The notes: a model not told the origin generated them from the letters alone. Positions 22,892-32,289 are shown, counted from the first letter of the stretch. The stretch is 50,154 nt of DNA from Oscillospiraceae bacterium (GCA_015066065.1 SVPB01000003.1:1-50154), one strand, 5' to 3'. Program-made: numbers and translations.

Positions 22892-24154
22892 TCATTGGGG
22901 GACAATGACCGATAAGGTGCGATGTTCGGTAGGGATGCGCCGACGGATCTGCTCTGTCAGCTCTTGCGCTGTCAGGGTGGCGATGGCGTCCAGCTCCCCC
23001 AGAGGGGGGATGCCGTCCAGGACGTTGCTGAGCAGCATTTCACCGCAGGTGGTAGCATCATCCAGTTCAGCCAGCAGACGGCCGTATATCGCCCGTCGTA
23101 CCTCTTCCATGCGCTGTTCGTCCACCCCGTCTGTTTGCAGACGGGTAAGCTCCGCACAGATAGCCGCCTCAACCGCATCCGGATCGGCGGATTCTCCTCC
23201 AAACAGCCAGACGCCGTAGCCCGGGCCGTTGAAATACTCGGTACCAAACTGGTCGTTAATGAGCTGTTTCTCCATTAATTCGCTGTAAAGGTCAGAGCCT
23301 TTACCAGCTACCAACTCCAGGATCAGCAAGGCACCGGCAACGGTGGCGGCGCTGGGCTGTACCACCGGCTCCTTCAAACCCAGATAGAACAGCGGTGCCG
23401 CTACCGGCATGGCTTCTTCCACCCGGGCTTTAAGCACGGTATTCGGTTCATCCACGGTGAAGGGAGCCGGGAGGATATCCGGGGCCGGCTTCAAATGACG
23501 ATCGGCGGCGGCCATTACCTCCTCGGGGGTGATCTTACCGGCGACCACCAGCACCATATTGTGCAGGTTGTAGTACTGCTCATAGCAGCGATACAGCAGG
23601 CGGTCGGTGATATGGGAGATGGATTCCACCGTACCGGCAATGTCGATGCGCACCGGATGGGTGTGGTACATCCCTTGCAGGAGGTTAAACAGCACCCCTC
23701 GTCCGGGATCGTCCTCGCACATGCGGATCTCCTGACCGATGATGCCTTGCTCCTTCTGTACCGTCTCGGGGGTAAAGTAGGGCTTTTGCACAAAGTCCAG
23801 CAGGATATCCAAGGAGGCCACCACATTGTCGGTGGCCTGGAACAGATATGCGGTGCGTTCAAAGCTGGTGTAGGCGTTGGCGGAGGCACCGGTGGCGGCA
23901 AACAGCCGGAAGGCGTCGCCTTCTTCGCTTTCAAACAGCTTGTGTTCCAGATAGTGGGCGATGCCGGCCGGTACCTCCTCGGTGCCGCCGTTGGGGGTGG
24001 GGAGGGTGTTGTACACCGACCCATACCGGGTGGCAAACACAGCGTAAGCGGAACAGGCCCCTTCTTGCGGCCATACCAGAATATCCAGGCCGGAAGGATG
24101 GGTGGTGCGGTAGATGGTATCCCCGGTCAGGGGATGGGTCATGGTTTGCATCAT
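22892..24154 (-). CDS. M16 family zinc metallopeptidase (YmfH-like)
   Basis: A 420-residue member of the insulinase-like M16 family. The inverted zinc motif HxxEH is present as AGIAHYLEHKLFES, with the third-ligand region EQGIIGQEIRMCEDDPG about 75 residues later. The C-terminal half is the usual non-catalytic M16 domain. In Firmicutes the YmfF/YmfH pair is typically encoded together, as here: this gene overlaps the upstream partner by four bases. The pair probably forms a heterodimer that degrades or processes peptides, with this subunit catalytic. Confidence 0.9.
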   Translation of the reverse strand: MMQTMTHPLTGDTIYRTTHPSGLDILVWPQEGACSAYAVFATRYGSVYNTLPTPNGGTEEVPAGIAHYLEHKLFESEEGDAFRLFAATGASANAYTSFERTAYLFQATDNVVASLDILLDFVQKPYFTPETVQKEQGIIGQEIRMCEDDPGRGVLFNLLQGMYHTHPVRIDIAGTVESISHITDRLLYRCYEQYYNLHNMVLVVAGKITPEEVMAAADRHLKPAPDILPAPFTVDEPNTVLKARVEEAMPVAAPLFYLGLKEPVVQPSAATVAGALLILELVAGKGSDLYSELMEKQLINDQFGTEYFNGPGYGVWLFGGESADPDAVEAAICAELTRLQTDGVDEQRMEEVRRAIYGRLLAELDDATTCGEMLLSNVLDGIPPLGELDAIATLTAQELTEQIRRRIPTEHRTLSVIVPQ

Positions 24155-25431
24155 ACGGTGGCCTCCTCATCCTCAGGGTGTAGCAGATAGACGCTGTCCA
24201 GATGCACCGTCCGGGCAGCACGGCAGACCTCGTCACGGGTCACGGCCGCCAGGGCAGCTACCGTATCCTTCGGGGTGGTATAGCGATCGTAGAGGGTCTG
24301 GGAAAGGTACCAAGCCTCCCGATCAGCCGGCGTTTCATCCATGGCGGCAAATCGCTGGATAAGACTGCGTCGGGCATCCTCCAGCTCGTCATCGGTAAAA
24401 ATGCCTTCCCGGATGGCCTCCAGCTGCCGCAGTATTTCATCCTTGGTACGTCCGGCATCGGCTGTCTCCACACCGCTGTCAATGAGCATAACACCGTGGA
24501 AACGGTCATAGGTGGAGGCGCAGTAGTAGCACAGGCTTTTTTCTTCCCGTACGTGCCGGAACAGCAGGGAGGAGGGGCACCCACCCAGCAGGGTGTTCAT
24601 CAGCCGGGCGGCCATGACCGGGCCATGCGGTTCGGTAGCGGCAATGCGCAGTCCCAGCACCAGCTTGGCTTGCTTTAACGGCATTTTCTCGGTCAGACGG
24701 TCCTCTTTAAAGGTAAATGCATCGGCAGGCTTCGGCTTGACCACACGCCGGGGAGGCAGGGCGGCAAACCGCTGCCGGATGGCATCCGCCAGCGCAGCGC
24801 CGTCCCCTTCGTCCTGGTAGATGAAATGAATGCGAGCAGTAGCCAGCAGGGTGTCCAGCGCTTGTACCGCATCACGGGGTGTTAGAGCAGACACGGTATC
24901 AACCGTGCCGCAGGGATTGACACTGTAGGGGTCGTTGGGGCAAAGCAAGCGTTCGCACTGATGACGGGCATACTGACGCTTATTGTTGATCTCCGCATGC
25001 AGACGCTCCAGCAGGATGCGCTTTTCCTGCGCAAAGTCCGCTTCCCGGAATGCGCCGTTTTCCTGCATGGGGTCCAACAGCAGATCCAGCAACAGCCGGG
25101 CGGCCTGCTGTGCCAGATTCTCCTTGTGCAGGGTGTACTGTTGCCGCAGATAGCTGATGGAGAGGCAGATGACCTGCCATTGCCCCAGCCGCAGGGTGTC
25201 CGCCTGAACGGTAGCGCCGTATAAGCTATCCAGCCGCCGGTTAAAGGCGGTGACGGTGGGGTATTCCCGACAGCAACGGGTCAACAGCCCCGGCAGGATG
25301 GCGTACTGGGCGGCGGTGGCTTCACGCAGAGGCACCGCCAGCACGGCGGCCAATCGCCCGGTACGGAATCCGCCGTCCGGCAGATGAAGCAGGGTGATAT
25401 CCTGCGGCAGTTGCATGACATTTGGTTGCAT
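24151..25431 (-). CDS. M16-like peptidase subunit lacking the zinc motif (YmfF-like)
   Basis: A 426-residue M16-fold protein. The N-terminal domain aligns in pattern with M16 proteins (VPLREATAAQYAILPGLLTRCCREYPTVTAFNRRLDSLYGATVQ), but no HxxEH is present, so it should be catalytically inactive. Later blocks (QEKRILLERLHAEINNKRQYARHQCERLLCPNDPYSVNPCGT and GGCPSSLLFRHVREEKSLCYYCAS) are characteristic of the family. It is first in the operon, probably the partner of the active M16 subunit encoded next, as in other YmfF/YmfH pairs. Confidence 0.87.
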   Translation of the reverse strand: MQPNVMQLPQDITLLHLPDGGFRTGRLAAVLAVPLREATAAQYAILPGLLTRCCREYPTVTAFNRRLDSLYGATVQADTLRLGQWQVICLSISYLRQQYTLHKENLAQQAARLLLDLLLDPMQENGAFREADFAQEKRILLERLHAEINNKRQYARHQCERLLCPNDPYSVNPCGTVDTVSALTPRDAVQALDTLLATARIHFIYQDEGDGAALADAIRQRFAALPPRRVVKPKPADAFTFKEDRLTEKMPLKQAKLVLGLRIAATEPHGPVMAARLMNTLLGGCPSSLLFRHVREEKSLCYYCASTYDRFHGVMLIDSGVETADAGRTKDEILRQLEAIREGIFTDDELEDARRSLIQRFAAMDETPADREAWYLSQTLYDRYTTPKDTVAALAAVTRDEVCRAARTVHLDSVYLLHPEDEEATV

Positions 25432-25482
25432 AGTTTATCTCCTTATATATGGATAGGGTTAGTTTTTACCGTGGTGGCCGAT

Positions 25483-26190
25483 TTATGCCTTCAGCATAGC
25501 CACGGTGATATCCCCGGCCAACTGTCCGGCATAGACCTCCAGCTCGTCAAAGGATACATTAGCTTGATGCTCCGCCAGATCGGAGATCACCCGCAGGATG
25601 GCAAAGGGAACGCCGTTAGCACAGGCGGTTTGAGCGATGGCGGCGCCTTCCATCTCGGTAGCGGCGGCGTCAAACTGCCGGATAATATGGGCTTTTAAAT
25701 CGCTGTCGTCCACAAAAATATCGCCGGAGGCGATGGTGCCGGTGATGGCTTTGCTGCCGGCCGGCAACACCTGCTCGGCGGCCGCCAAAGCCAGATGGCA
25801 CAAGGCCTTGTCCGCTTCAAAGACGGTGGGACGGCTGTCGTCCTCGCCGTGCATATACCCGGGTGCGTGCCCGAAGGCGGTCAGGTCAAAGTCGTGCTGT
25901 ACCGCGCCGGTGGCAACCACCAGGTCCTTGACGGCCAGCCGGGTATCCAGTCCGCCGGCCATACCGGTGTTGATGAGCGCCGTTACCCCAAAACGATCGA
26001 CGAGCATCTGGGCGGTGATGGCGGCGGCTACCTTACCGATGCCACTCTTGACCACCACGACATGTTGACCGGCCAGCTTTCCTTGCGTAAATAGTCGTCC
26101 GGCCACTTCCACCGGTCGGGTATCGGTCATACGGGCAATGAGGTTCTGCACCTCGGAATCCATGGCACCGATGATACCGTAGATCGCCAT
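25483..26190 (-). CDS. mtnN: 5'-methylthioadenosine/S-adenosylhomocysteine nucleosidase
   Basis: A 235-residue nucleosidase that removes adenine from MTA and SAH and so recycles methylation and polyamine by-products. Motifs: YGIIGAMDSEVQNLIARM, VVKSGIGKVAAAITAQMLVDRFGVTALINTGMAGGL, TGAVQHDFDLTAFGHAPGYM, and the C-terminal FDAAATEMEGAAIAQTACANGVPFAILRVISDLA with the catalytic Glu and the Asp in SDLA. The longer ORF-track start is rejected; ATG 26190 has GGAAGGTGG upstream. Divergent from the WYL regulator. Confidence 0.95.
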   Translation of the reverse strand: MAIYGIIGAMDSEVQNLIARMTDTRPVEVAGRLFTQGKLAGQHVVVVKSGIGKVAAAITAQMLVDRFGVTALINTGMAGGLDTRLAVKDLVVATGAVQHDFDLTAFGHAPGYMHGEDDSRPTVFEADKALCHLALAAAEQVLPAGSKAITGTIASGDIFVDDSDLKAHIIRQFDAAATEMEGAAIAQTACANGVPFAILRVISDLAEHQANVSFDELEVYAGQLAGDITVAMLKA

Positions 26191-26230
26191 AGAGACCACC
26201 TTCCTTCCGCATAAGTGTTGATCACCATGT

Positions 26231-26259
26231 ATCGTACCATATTTTTCAAAGAAGTGCAA
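26231..26259 (-). promoter_or_regulatory. mtnN promoter
   Basis: Minus strand TTGCAC (26259-26254), 17-base spacer, TACGAT (26236-26231). Confidence 0.7.
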
Positions 26260-26277
26260 CGGTTTTTCGCAGATGAC

Positions 26278-26306
26278 TTGCACCAAAGTACAATATGTGA
26301 TACAAT
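26278..26306 (+). promoter_or_regulatory. Promoter of the WYL regulator gene
   Basis: TTGCAC, 17-base spacer, TACAAT, followed 35 bases later by the GTG start. The two divergent -35 elements are only 18 bases apart. Confidence 0.75.
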
Positions 26307-26341
26307 AAAAAATAAGATTAACGAAGGAAGGGGAGGTTTCC

Positions 26342-27337
26342 GTGCCCAAAAAGCCACATCAGAAGCAGAAGCTACTGCATCTCTTGGATATCTTACAGCG
26401 TGAGACAGACGAAGAACATCCCTTGACTTTGGAACAGCTGCGCCAGGCATTGGCCGCCCGGGGCATTGAGGCGGAACGTAAAAGCCTCTATGACGATCTG
26501 GAACAGCTGCGGCTGTACGGCGCCGACGTGCTGACGGTACGGGATCGCACCGTGCGGTATTACATCGGCGCCCGGGATTTTGATCTGCCGGAATTACGGC
26601 TGTTGGTGGATGCGGTGCAATCCTCCCGGTTTATCACCGTGCGCAAAAGCCGCGATCTCATCGGCAAGCTGGAGACCTTGTGCAGCCGCCATCAGGCGGT
26701 GCTTTTACAGCGGCAGTTGCTGGTCACCGGCCGCATCAAGACCATGAACGAGAGCATTTACTATAACGTGGATGCTCTGCAGGAGGCGGTGGCCGCCGAT
26801 CGACAGATCACCTTTCAGTATTTTGAGTGGACGATGGGAAAGGAACGCCATCTGCGCCGGGAAGGTGCCCGTTATTTGGTCAGCCCGTGGGCGCTGACTT
26901 GGGATGATGAAAACTATTATCTCATCGGATACGAGGAGGATCGACAGATGATCCGCCATTATCGGGTAGATCGGATGCTGCATATCGAGGTGACGGATCA
27001 TCCCCGGAAAGGGGCGGAAGCCTTTGAGGCGCTGGATACGGCGGTGTACGCCCGCAAGACCTTCGGCATGTTCTCCGGACAGGAGGTGCCGGTGGCGTTG
27101 CATTGCGCCCCTTGGATGGCCGGCGTGATTATCGACCGATTTGGGCAGGATGTCATCATGTATCCCGACGGCGACGGCTTTCGCGTCCGGGTGCCGGTGA
27201 CGGTCAGTCCTTTGTTTTTTGCCTGGTTAGCCGGATTTGGCGCCGATGTAACGGTGCTGGAGCCGGCTGATGTGGCGGAGGAATACCGGAACCATTTGCG
27301 TACCATATTGGCGTCTTACGATGTGGGTGAGGTGTGA
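26342..27337 (+). CDS. WYL-domain transcriptional regulator
   Basis: A 331-residue regulator. The N-terminal winged helix (KQKLLHLLDILQRETDEEHPLTLEQLRQALAARGIEAERKSLYDDLEQL, about residues 8-55) binds DNA. The WYL domain (about 145-225: ISTFQYFEWTMGKE-like, YLVSPWALTWDDENYYLIGYEEDRQMIRHYRVDRM) is a ligand-sensing fold, known in several families to bind nucleic acid, and a C-terminal extension follows. The start is GTG at 26342 with GGAGG nearby. The next gene starts one base after its stop. Target genes are unknown; it does not sit beside obvious defence genes. Confidence 0.88.
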   Translation: MPKKPHQKQKLLHLLDILQRETDEEHPLTLEQLRQALAARGIEAERKSLYDDLEQLRLYGADVLTVRDRTVRYYIGARDFDLPELRLLVDAVQSSRFITVRKSRDLIGKLETLCSRHQAVLLQRQLLVTGRIKTMNESIYYNVDALQEAVAADRQITFQYFEWTMGKERHLRREGARYLVSPWALTWDDENYYLIGYEEDRQMIRHYRVDRMLHIEVTDHPRKGAEAFEALDTAVYARKTFGMFSGQEVPVALHCAPWMAGVIIDRFGQDVIMYPDGDGFRVRVPVTVSPLFFAWLAGFGADVTVLEPADVAEEYRNHLRTILASYDVGEV

Positions 27338-27338
27338 T

Positions 27339-27857
27339 ATGGAGTACACCCTTATCCGTTCCTCTCGTCGCACGCTATCGCTGGAAATTGCTCCGGATTT
27401 GACGGTGCTTGTGCGTGCTCCGCATCTCTGTGGAAAGGGACGTATCGACCGCTTTGTGGAGGCCCATCGGGATTGGATTGACCGGCATATGGCAGCGGCG
27501 CAACGCCGCCAAAAGGCACAGCAGGCACGTCAGGTGTCAGCGGAAGAGGAGGCTCGCCTGCGCTGCTTGGCGCAGGCGTATATTCCTCAACGGGTGGCCG
27601 TCTTTGCCCGGCAGATGGCGGTTGCCCCTGCCGGCGTGCGGATCACATCGGCGCAGAAGCGCTTTGGCAGCTGCAGCGGGAAGAATAGCCTGTGCTTTTC
27701 CTGGCGACTGATGCAGTACCCACCGGAGGCGGTGGATTATGTGGTGGTACACGAGCTGGCGCACGTGATTCACCATGATCACAGTGCCGCTTTTTGGGCG
27801 CTGGTGGAGAAGCACATGCCGGATTATCGACAGCGCCAAGACCTGTTACGGGACTAA
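27339..27857 (+). CDS. YgjP-like M48 family metallopeptidase (DUF45)
   Basis: A 172-residue protein of the YgjP/SprT-like metallopeptidase group. The zinc motif HELAHVIHHDHSAAFWALVEKHMPDY carries HExxH and a third histidine; upstream, RITSAQKRFGSCSGKNSLCFSWRLMQYPPEAVDYVVVHEL is the family block. ATG 27339 lies one base after the WYL gene's stop, so I prefer it over the overlapping ORF-track start. Biological substrates are unknown. Confidence 0.9.
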   Translation: MEYTLIRSSRRTLSLEIAPDLTVLVRAPHLCGKGRIDRFVEAHRDWIDRHMAAAQRRQKAQQARQVSAEEEARLRCLAQAYIPQRVAVFARQMAVAPAGVRITSAQKRFGSCSGKNSLCFSWRLMQYPPEAVDYVVVHELAHVIHHDHSAAFWALVEKHMPDYRQRQDLLRD

Positions 27858-27902
27858 GTATACGACGGATATGTGTTAACTGCGTGAAATGAGGTGAACG
27901 GA

Positions 27903-29201
27903 ATGAAAATTAGACTTTGGCCGTTGTTGCTGGCCATACTGCTTTGCTGTACCGGCTGTAGCTTGGATGTGGAAAATTTTCTGCAGCCTCCTTTGGCCCA
28001 GGAGGAGCAGCAGGCCATCCGTGAAGCGCTGGAGACCTATATCCGTGATACCGGCAATTCCGGCATCCGCTATACCTTGCAGTATCCCACCGAAGGGTTG
28101 TACACCTCTGCTTTTGTGGTGTGTGATGACCGGGGATATCCGGTGGAAAACGCAAAAGACGAAGCGGCTTTGGCGGTTGCCTTTTATGAGCTGAGTGCCA
28201 CCAAGGAGCCGCACATCAACCTTCTTCGACGGGAGGGGGATATGTGGATATCGGTGGGCGATGTTATCGGATCCGGCACCGATGTGCTTCAGGTATCCTT
28301 TGGTGATCTGGACGGGGACGGTACCGCTGAACTGCTGACCGGCTGGAGCACATACAACAGCCGGGATCATCGGCTGATGGTGTTGTCGGTCAACCGCGGC
28401 CTGCAGCTGTTATCGGACGACCGGCTGTATACCAGTCTGGTGGTGTGCGATACCGACCAAAGCAAACGTGACCGTCTGCTGATGCTGCGCATCGGTGATG
28501 GCCACGAGGTGACAGCGACCCTGACAGACTTCCGCAACGGAGTGCTCAGCGAAGTGGGTCGGGTACGACTGGATGATTACATTCAACAGTTTGGCGTTAC
28601 CAGTCTGTGTAAGCTGGGTGAAGACACCTACGGCGTGTACGTGGATGCCGCCAAGAGTGGCGGCACCATGGTGACCGAGCTTATTTGTTTTGATGAAACG
28701 ACGGTGTACGCTCCCTTCTACAACAGCAGCAAGGGGGTGACCACGGTCACCGCCCGGCAATCCGGTCTGTCCCTGCGTGACGTGGACGGTGATGGTAAGG
28801 TGGAAATACCTATCGGCCAGTTCCTGCCCGGCTGGGTAGAGATGGAGGATGCGCCTTCCTCAGCGTGGCTGACGGTATGGCGGCGTTGGGATCTCGGCGG
28901 CAACTGGACGGATGTGATGCACACGGTGGTCAATACCACGGATGGGTATATGCTTATCTTGGATGAAACGCAGCAGCTGGATCTGACCACACGGTATGAT
29001 GAAGGCACCCACACGCTGACGCTGGTAAACACCACCACCGGCAACGGATGGTTATCGGTGCGTCCGGTCGACGAGGAGGGGCTTCCTGCCGGATACGAGC
29101 TTCTGTCCAAGGCCACCCAGACCCGTACGGCGTATGCCGTGCGGTACGATAAGAAACGCCTGGACATGCAGAAGATACGCTATATGGTCTCGTTTGATTG
29201 A
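27903..29201 (+). CDS. Lipoprotein with FG-GAP/VCBS-like repeats upstream of a two-component system
   Basis: A 432-residue predicted lipoprotein: MKIRLWPLLLAILLCCTGC is a signal peptide ending in a lipobox with Cys19. Two Asp-rich repeats (SFGDLDGDGTAELLTGW and SLRDVDGDGKVEIPIGQF) look like calcium-binding beta-propeller (FG-GAP/VCBS-like) blades; the rest is beta-rich. ATG 27903 has GAGGTG upstream, better than the GTG used in the ORF track. The response regulator starts 14 bases after its stop, so it is co-transcribed with the sensor system and could act as an extracytoplasmic accessory sensor. No known family name. Confidence 0.75.
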   Translation: MKIRLWPLLLAILLCCTGCSLDVENFLQPPLAQEEQQAIREALETYIRDTGNSGIRYTLQYPTEGLYTSAFVVCDDRGYPVENAKDEAALAVAFYELSATKEPHINLLRREGDMWISVGDVIGSGTDVLQVSFGDLDGDGTAELLTGWSTYNSRDHRLMVLSVNRGLQLLSDDRLYTSLVVCDTDQSKRDRLLMLRIGDGHEVTATLTDFRNGVLSEVGRVRLDDYIQQFGVTSLCKLGEDTYGVYVDAAKSGGTMVTELICFDETTVYAPFYNSSKGVTTVTARQSGLSLRDVDGDGKVEIPIGQFLPGWVEMEDAPSSAWLTVWRRWDLGGNWTDVMHTVVNTTDGYMLILDETQQLDLTTRYDEGTHTLTLVNTTTGNGWLSVRPVDEEGLPAGYELLSKATQTRTAYAVRYDKKRLDMQKIRYMVSFD

Positions 29202-29215
29202 GAGGAATTAAGAAT

Positions 29216-29908
29216 ATGAAAAAAGTTTTAATTTGTGAGGATGAAGCCTCCATTCGCTCTTTTGTGGTGGTCAATCTGCAGAGAGCCGGTTACACGGTGG
29301 TGGAAGCCGCCAGCGGAGAGGAAGCGTTGCAGAAGTACGAGCAGGAGCCTGCGGTGCAAGTGGCGCTGTTAGATGTGATGCTCCCCGGCATAGATGGGTT
29401 TGAGACCTGCCGCTGTTTGCGCCGCATGAACAAGGATCTGGGCATTATCATGCTGACAGCGCTGTCGCAGGAAGCGGAAAAGGTGACCGGCTTGCAGAAT
29501 GGGGCGGACGACTACGTGACCAAGCCCTTCAGCACAGCGGAGCTTATTGCCCGGGTGGACGCCTTGTATCGACGGGTGTCGGCGGCGCAAGGCCCCTCCG
29601 CCTACCGGGAGGAGATACAGAGTGGCGACCTGATTTTGAATCGCCGCACCCGGAGCCTGCAGGTGCATGACAGAACGGTGGAGCTGACCCAGGTGGAATA
29701 CCAGCTCATGGAGTGCTTCCTGCAGCATCCCGGCGAGACCCTTGGCCGTGCCCGGTTGTTGGAGGCGGTGTGGGGCAGTGATTATTATGGCGACGACAAG
29801 ATCGTGGATGTCAATGTACGGCGTCTGCGGATGAAGCTGGAGAAGGACCCGTCCAATCCGGTTTATATTCAAACGGTGTGGGGGCAGGGATACCGATGGA
29901 ACGGTTAA
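29216..29908 (+). CDS. OmpR/PhoB-family response regulator
   Basis: A 230-residue regulator: receiver domain (KKVLICEDEASIRSF with the acidic pocket, VQVALLDVMLPGIDGFETC with the phospho-acceptor Asp, and VTKPF with the conserved Lys) and a winged-helix DNA-binding domain (VEYQLMECFLQHPGETLGRARLLEAVWGSDYYGDDKIVDVNVRRLRMKLE, ending YIQTVWGQGYRW). ATG 29216 is preceded by AGAGGAAT; the ORF-track start is an upstream TTG. The histidine kinase overlaps its 3' end by 13 bases. PhoP-like, but the ligand or signal is unknown. Confidence 0.93.
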   Translation: MKKVLICEDEASIRSFVVVNLQRAGYTVVEAASGEEALQKYEQEPAVQVALLDVMLPGIDGFETCRCLRRMNKDLGIIMLTALSQEAEKVTGLQNGADDYVTKPFSTAELIARVDALYRRVSAAQGPSAYREEIQSGDLILNRRTRSLQVHDRTVELTQVEYQLMECFLQHPGETLGRARLLEAVWGSDYYGDDKIVDVNVRRLRMKLEKDPSNPVYIQTVWGQGYRWNG

Positions 29909-31338
29909 ACTTCTTGGTGCGCCCCGGACAGCGGCGCAGTCTGACCGGACGATGGTTTCGCAACGCCTTTGGTATCATCGTTATATTTCTGTTGCTGTTG
30001 GGGCTGCTGTTTGCCGGGATGATGCGCTTTTATTATCATCAAGGAGTACAAACGGCGCTGGAAAGCCGTGCGGAATTATATCAGCGCACCCTGGAGCTGT
30101 CCGAGGATGCCCAGAGCTTGCCTTGGGCGGCTCGCAGTCGGGAGCTGATTGCTTACTTTACCGACAAGGATAAGATGGAGCTGCAGGTGCTGGATGCCGA
30201 TGGTCAGGTGTTGTTGTCCTCCACCGGCTTTGTGCCGACAGAGGACAGCCAACCGGAGGATTACCGACAGGCCCTGTCAGCGGAAAATGGACAAGGAGTC
30301 TGCGACGGCCGTAACAGCGCCGGAGAATCGGTGATGGCGCTGACGGTGCTGGAATCCGATACCAAAGGGCAGACTATCGGTGCGCTGCGCTACGTAGTAT
30401 CCCTGACTCAGGTCAACCGCCAGGTCTGGCTGATGACCTTTCTGCTGTTTGGCGTGATGCTGCTCATCGTGTTTTTTGTGGCGTTGTCCGGCTCGTACTT
30501 TATCAATTCTATTGTTAATCCTGTGGCAGATATCGGACGTACCGCCCGGCGCATCGCTATGGGAGAATACGATGCCCGGCTGGAAAAACGCTACGATGAC
30601 GAGATCGGCGATCTGTGCGATACCATCAACTTTATGGCAGGAGAGATCGGCGCCGCCGAAAAGGTGAAAAACGAGTTTATTTCCTCGGTATCTCATGAGC
30701 TGCGCACCCCCTTGACGGCTATCAAGGGCTGGAGCGAGACCCTGCAGGCATCGCCGGAGGATGCGCAGCTGACCGCACAAGGGCTGGCAGTTATCGGTAA
30801 GGAGGCCGATCGCCTGTACAGCCTGGTGGAAGAGCTGTTGGACTTTTCCCGTATGGAGAGTGGCCACATCAAGCTGCGTCGGGAACCGTTGGATGTATTG
30901 GCCGAGCTGGAGGAAGCGGTCTTCCTGTACGAAGACCGTGCCCGCCGGGCCGGCATCCGCCTGCAGTATTGTGAAGGTAAGGATCTGCCGCCGATCATCG
31001 GTGACGGTGACCGTCTCAAGCAGGTGTTTGTGAACCTGTTGGATAATGCGGTTAAATACTCCCATGAGGGGGACCGCATCCGGGTGGAAGCGGTGTCGGT
31101 GTCCCAGACGGTGCAGATCGTCATCAGCGATACCGGTATAGGAATCGCAGAGGAAGAACTGCCCCGTGTGCGGCAGAAATTCTATCAGGTGGACCCCGGC
31201 GCCTCCGGTTCAGGACTGGGTCTTGCGCTGGTAGATGAGATCGTACGTCTGCACGGCGGTACGGTGGATATTGACAGTCAATCCGGTGTGGGAACCACCG
31301 TTACGGTGACCTTGCCGGTTCTGGAAGGGGAAGAATAA
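29896..31338 (+). CDS. Sensor histidine kinase (PhoR/ResE-like)
   Basis: A 480-residue membrane kinase. One helix near the N-terminus (NAFGIIVIFLLLLGLLFAGMM) and another at about 170-190 (MTFLLFGVMLLIVFFVALSGS) bracket an extracytoplasmic sensor domain of about 130 residues. A HAMP linker (NPVADIGRTARRIAMGEYDARLEKR) follows. The HisKA motif is SSVSHELRTPLTAIKGWSETL, and the ATPase has N box QVFVNLLDNAVKYS, G1 DTGIGIAEEEL and G2 GSGLGLALVDEIV. ATG 29896 is inside the regulator's last codons, typical of coupled two-component genes. Confidence 0.93.
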   Translation: MERLNFLVRPGQRRSLTGRWFRNAFGIIVIFLLLLGLLFAGMMRFYYHQGVQTALESRAELYQRTLELSEDAQSLPWAARSRELIAYFTDKDKMELQVLDADGQVLLSSTGFVPTEDSQPEDYRQALSAENGQGVCDGRNSAGESVMALTVLESDTKGQTIGALRYVVSLTQVNRQVWLMTFLLFGVMLLIVFFVALSGSYFINSIVNPVADIGRTARRIAMGEYDARLEKRYDDEIGDLCDTINFMAGEIGAAEKVKNEFISSVSHELRTPLTAIKGWSETLQASPEDAQLTAQGLAVIGKEADRLYSLVEELLDFSRMESGHIKLRREPLDVLAELEEAVFLYEDRARRAGIRLQYCEGKDLPPIIGDGDRLKQVFVNLLDNAVKYSHEGDRIRVEAVSVSQTVQIVISDTGIGIAEEELPRVRQKFYQVDPGASGSGLGLALVDEIVRLHGGTVDIDSQSGVGTTVTVTLPVLEGEE

Positions 31339-31341
31339 GTG

Positions 31342-32289
31342 ATGAAAGACAGTAAGGCGTGTCCACTCAAAAAGACCTCCATCGGTGGTCAGGCGTTGAT
31401 CGAAGGTGTCATGATGCGTGGGCCGGAAAGGACCGCTATGGCGGTGCGTCACGTTTCCGGCGAGATGGTCACCGAGGAGTGGGATACCCCTCAGAATAAC
31501 CGTCCTCGCTGGACCAAATGGCTATTTATCCGTGGGCTGTTTAACTTCGTAGACTCCTTGAAGGTGGGGTACAAATGCCTGATGCGTTCTGCTGAGCTGT
31601 CCGGACTGGACGAGGAGGAGAGCAAGCCGGCTGATCCTAAGGAGGAAAAGAAGGAAAGCGCTCTGCTCAAGCTGGTGATGATTCTGGGAACAGTGCTGGG
31701 CCTGGCGCTGTCGCTGGTGCTGTTTATGTGGTTGCCGATACAGCTGTTTTCGTGGCTGACAGCGGCCTTCCCTGGGCTGGAAAAGCCCTATCTGCGCGGT
31801 ATTTTTGAGGGCGTCCTGCGGATCCTCATCTTCTTGTCTTACATGCTGCTGGTGTCCCGGATGAAGGATATTCGCCGTACCTTCCAGTATCATGGCGCTG
31901 AGCATAAGTCCATCTTCTGTTATGAAAAAGGCTTGCCCCTCACGGTGGAGAATGTGCGTCAACAGCGTCGGTTTCATCCCCGGTGCGGCACCTCGTTTAT
32001 GATCCTGATGTTGTTGGTGGGCATCATTATATCCATTCTTATCCCTATACAAAACACCCTGCTGCGCACGGGCGTCAAGCTGCTGCTGTTGCCGCTGTCG
32101 GTGGGGGTGGGCTACGAGCTGATTAAGCTTGCCGGTCGGCATGACAACCGGCTGACCCGGGCGATTTCCGCACCTGGCGTCTGGATGCAGCATCTGACCA
32201 CCAAGGAACCGGATGACAGCATGATCGAATGTGCCATCACCGCCCTGCAGGCGGTGGTTCCGGAGGACCCGGAGAGTGACCGGTGGTGA
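31342..32289 (+). CDS. yqhQ: DUF1385 membrane protein (YqhQ-like)
   Basis: A 315-residue DUF1385 protein. The conserved start SIGGQALIEGVMMRGPERTAMAVR, the middle block YHGAEHKSIFCYEKG, and RRFHPRCGTSFMILMLL identify the family, with several membrane helices. YqhQ is found next to prmC and prfA in many Firmicutes, as here beside prmC, but its function is unknown to me. ATG 31342 is preferred over the adjacent GTG 31339. Confidence 0.92.
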   Translation: MKDSKACPLKKTSIGGQALIEGVMMRGPERTAMAVRHVSGEMVTEEWDTPQNNRPRWTKWLFIRGLFNFVDSLKVGYKCLMRSAELSGLDEEESKPADPKEEKKESALLKLVMILGTVLGLALSLVLFMWLPIQLFSWLTAAFPGLEKPYLRGIFEGVLRILIFLSYMLLVSRMKDIRRTFQYHGAEHKSIFCYEKGLPLTVENVRQQRRFHPRCGTSFMILMLLVGIIISILIPIQNTLLRTGVKLLLLPLSVGVGYELIKLAGRHDNRLTRAISAPGVWMQHLTTKEPDDSMIECAITALQAVVPEDPESDRW

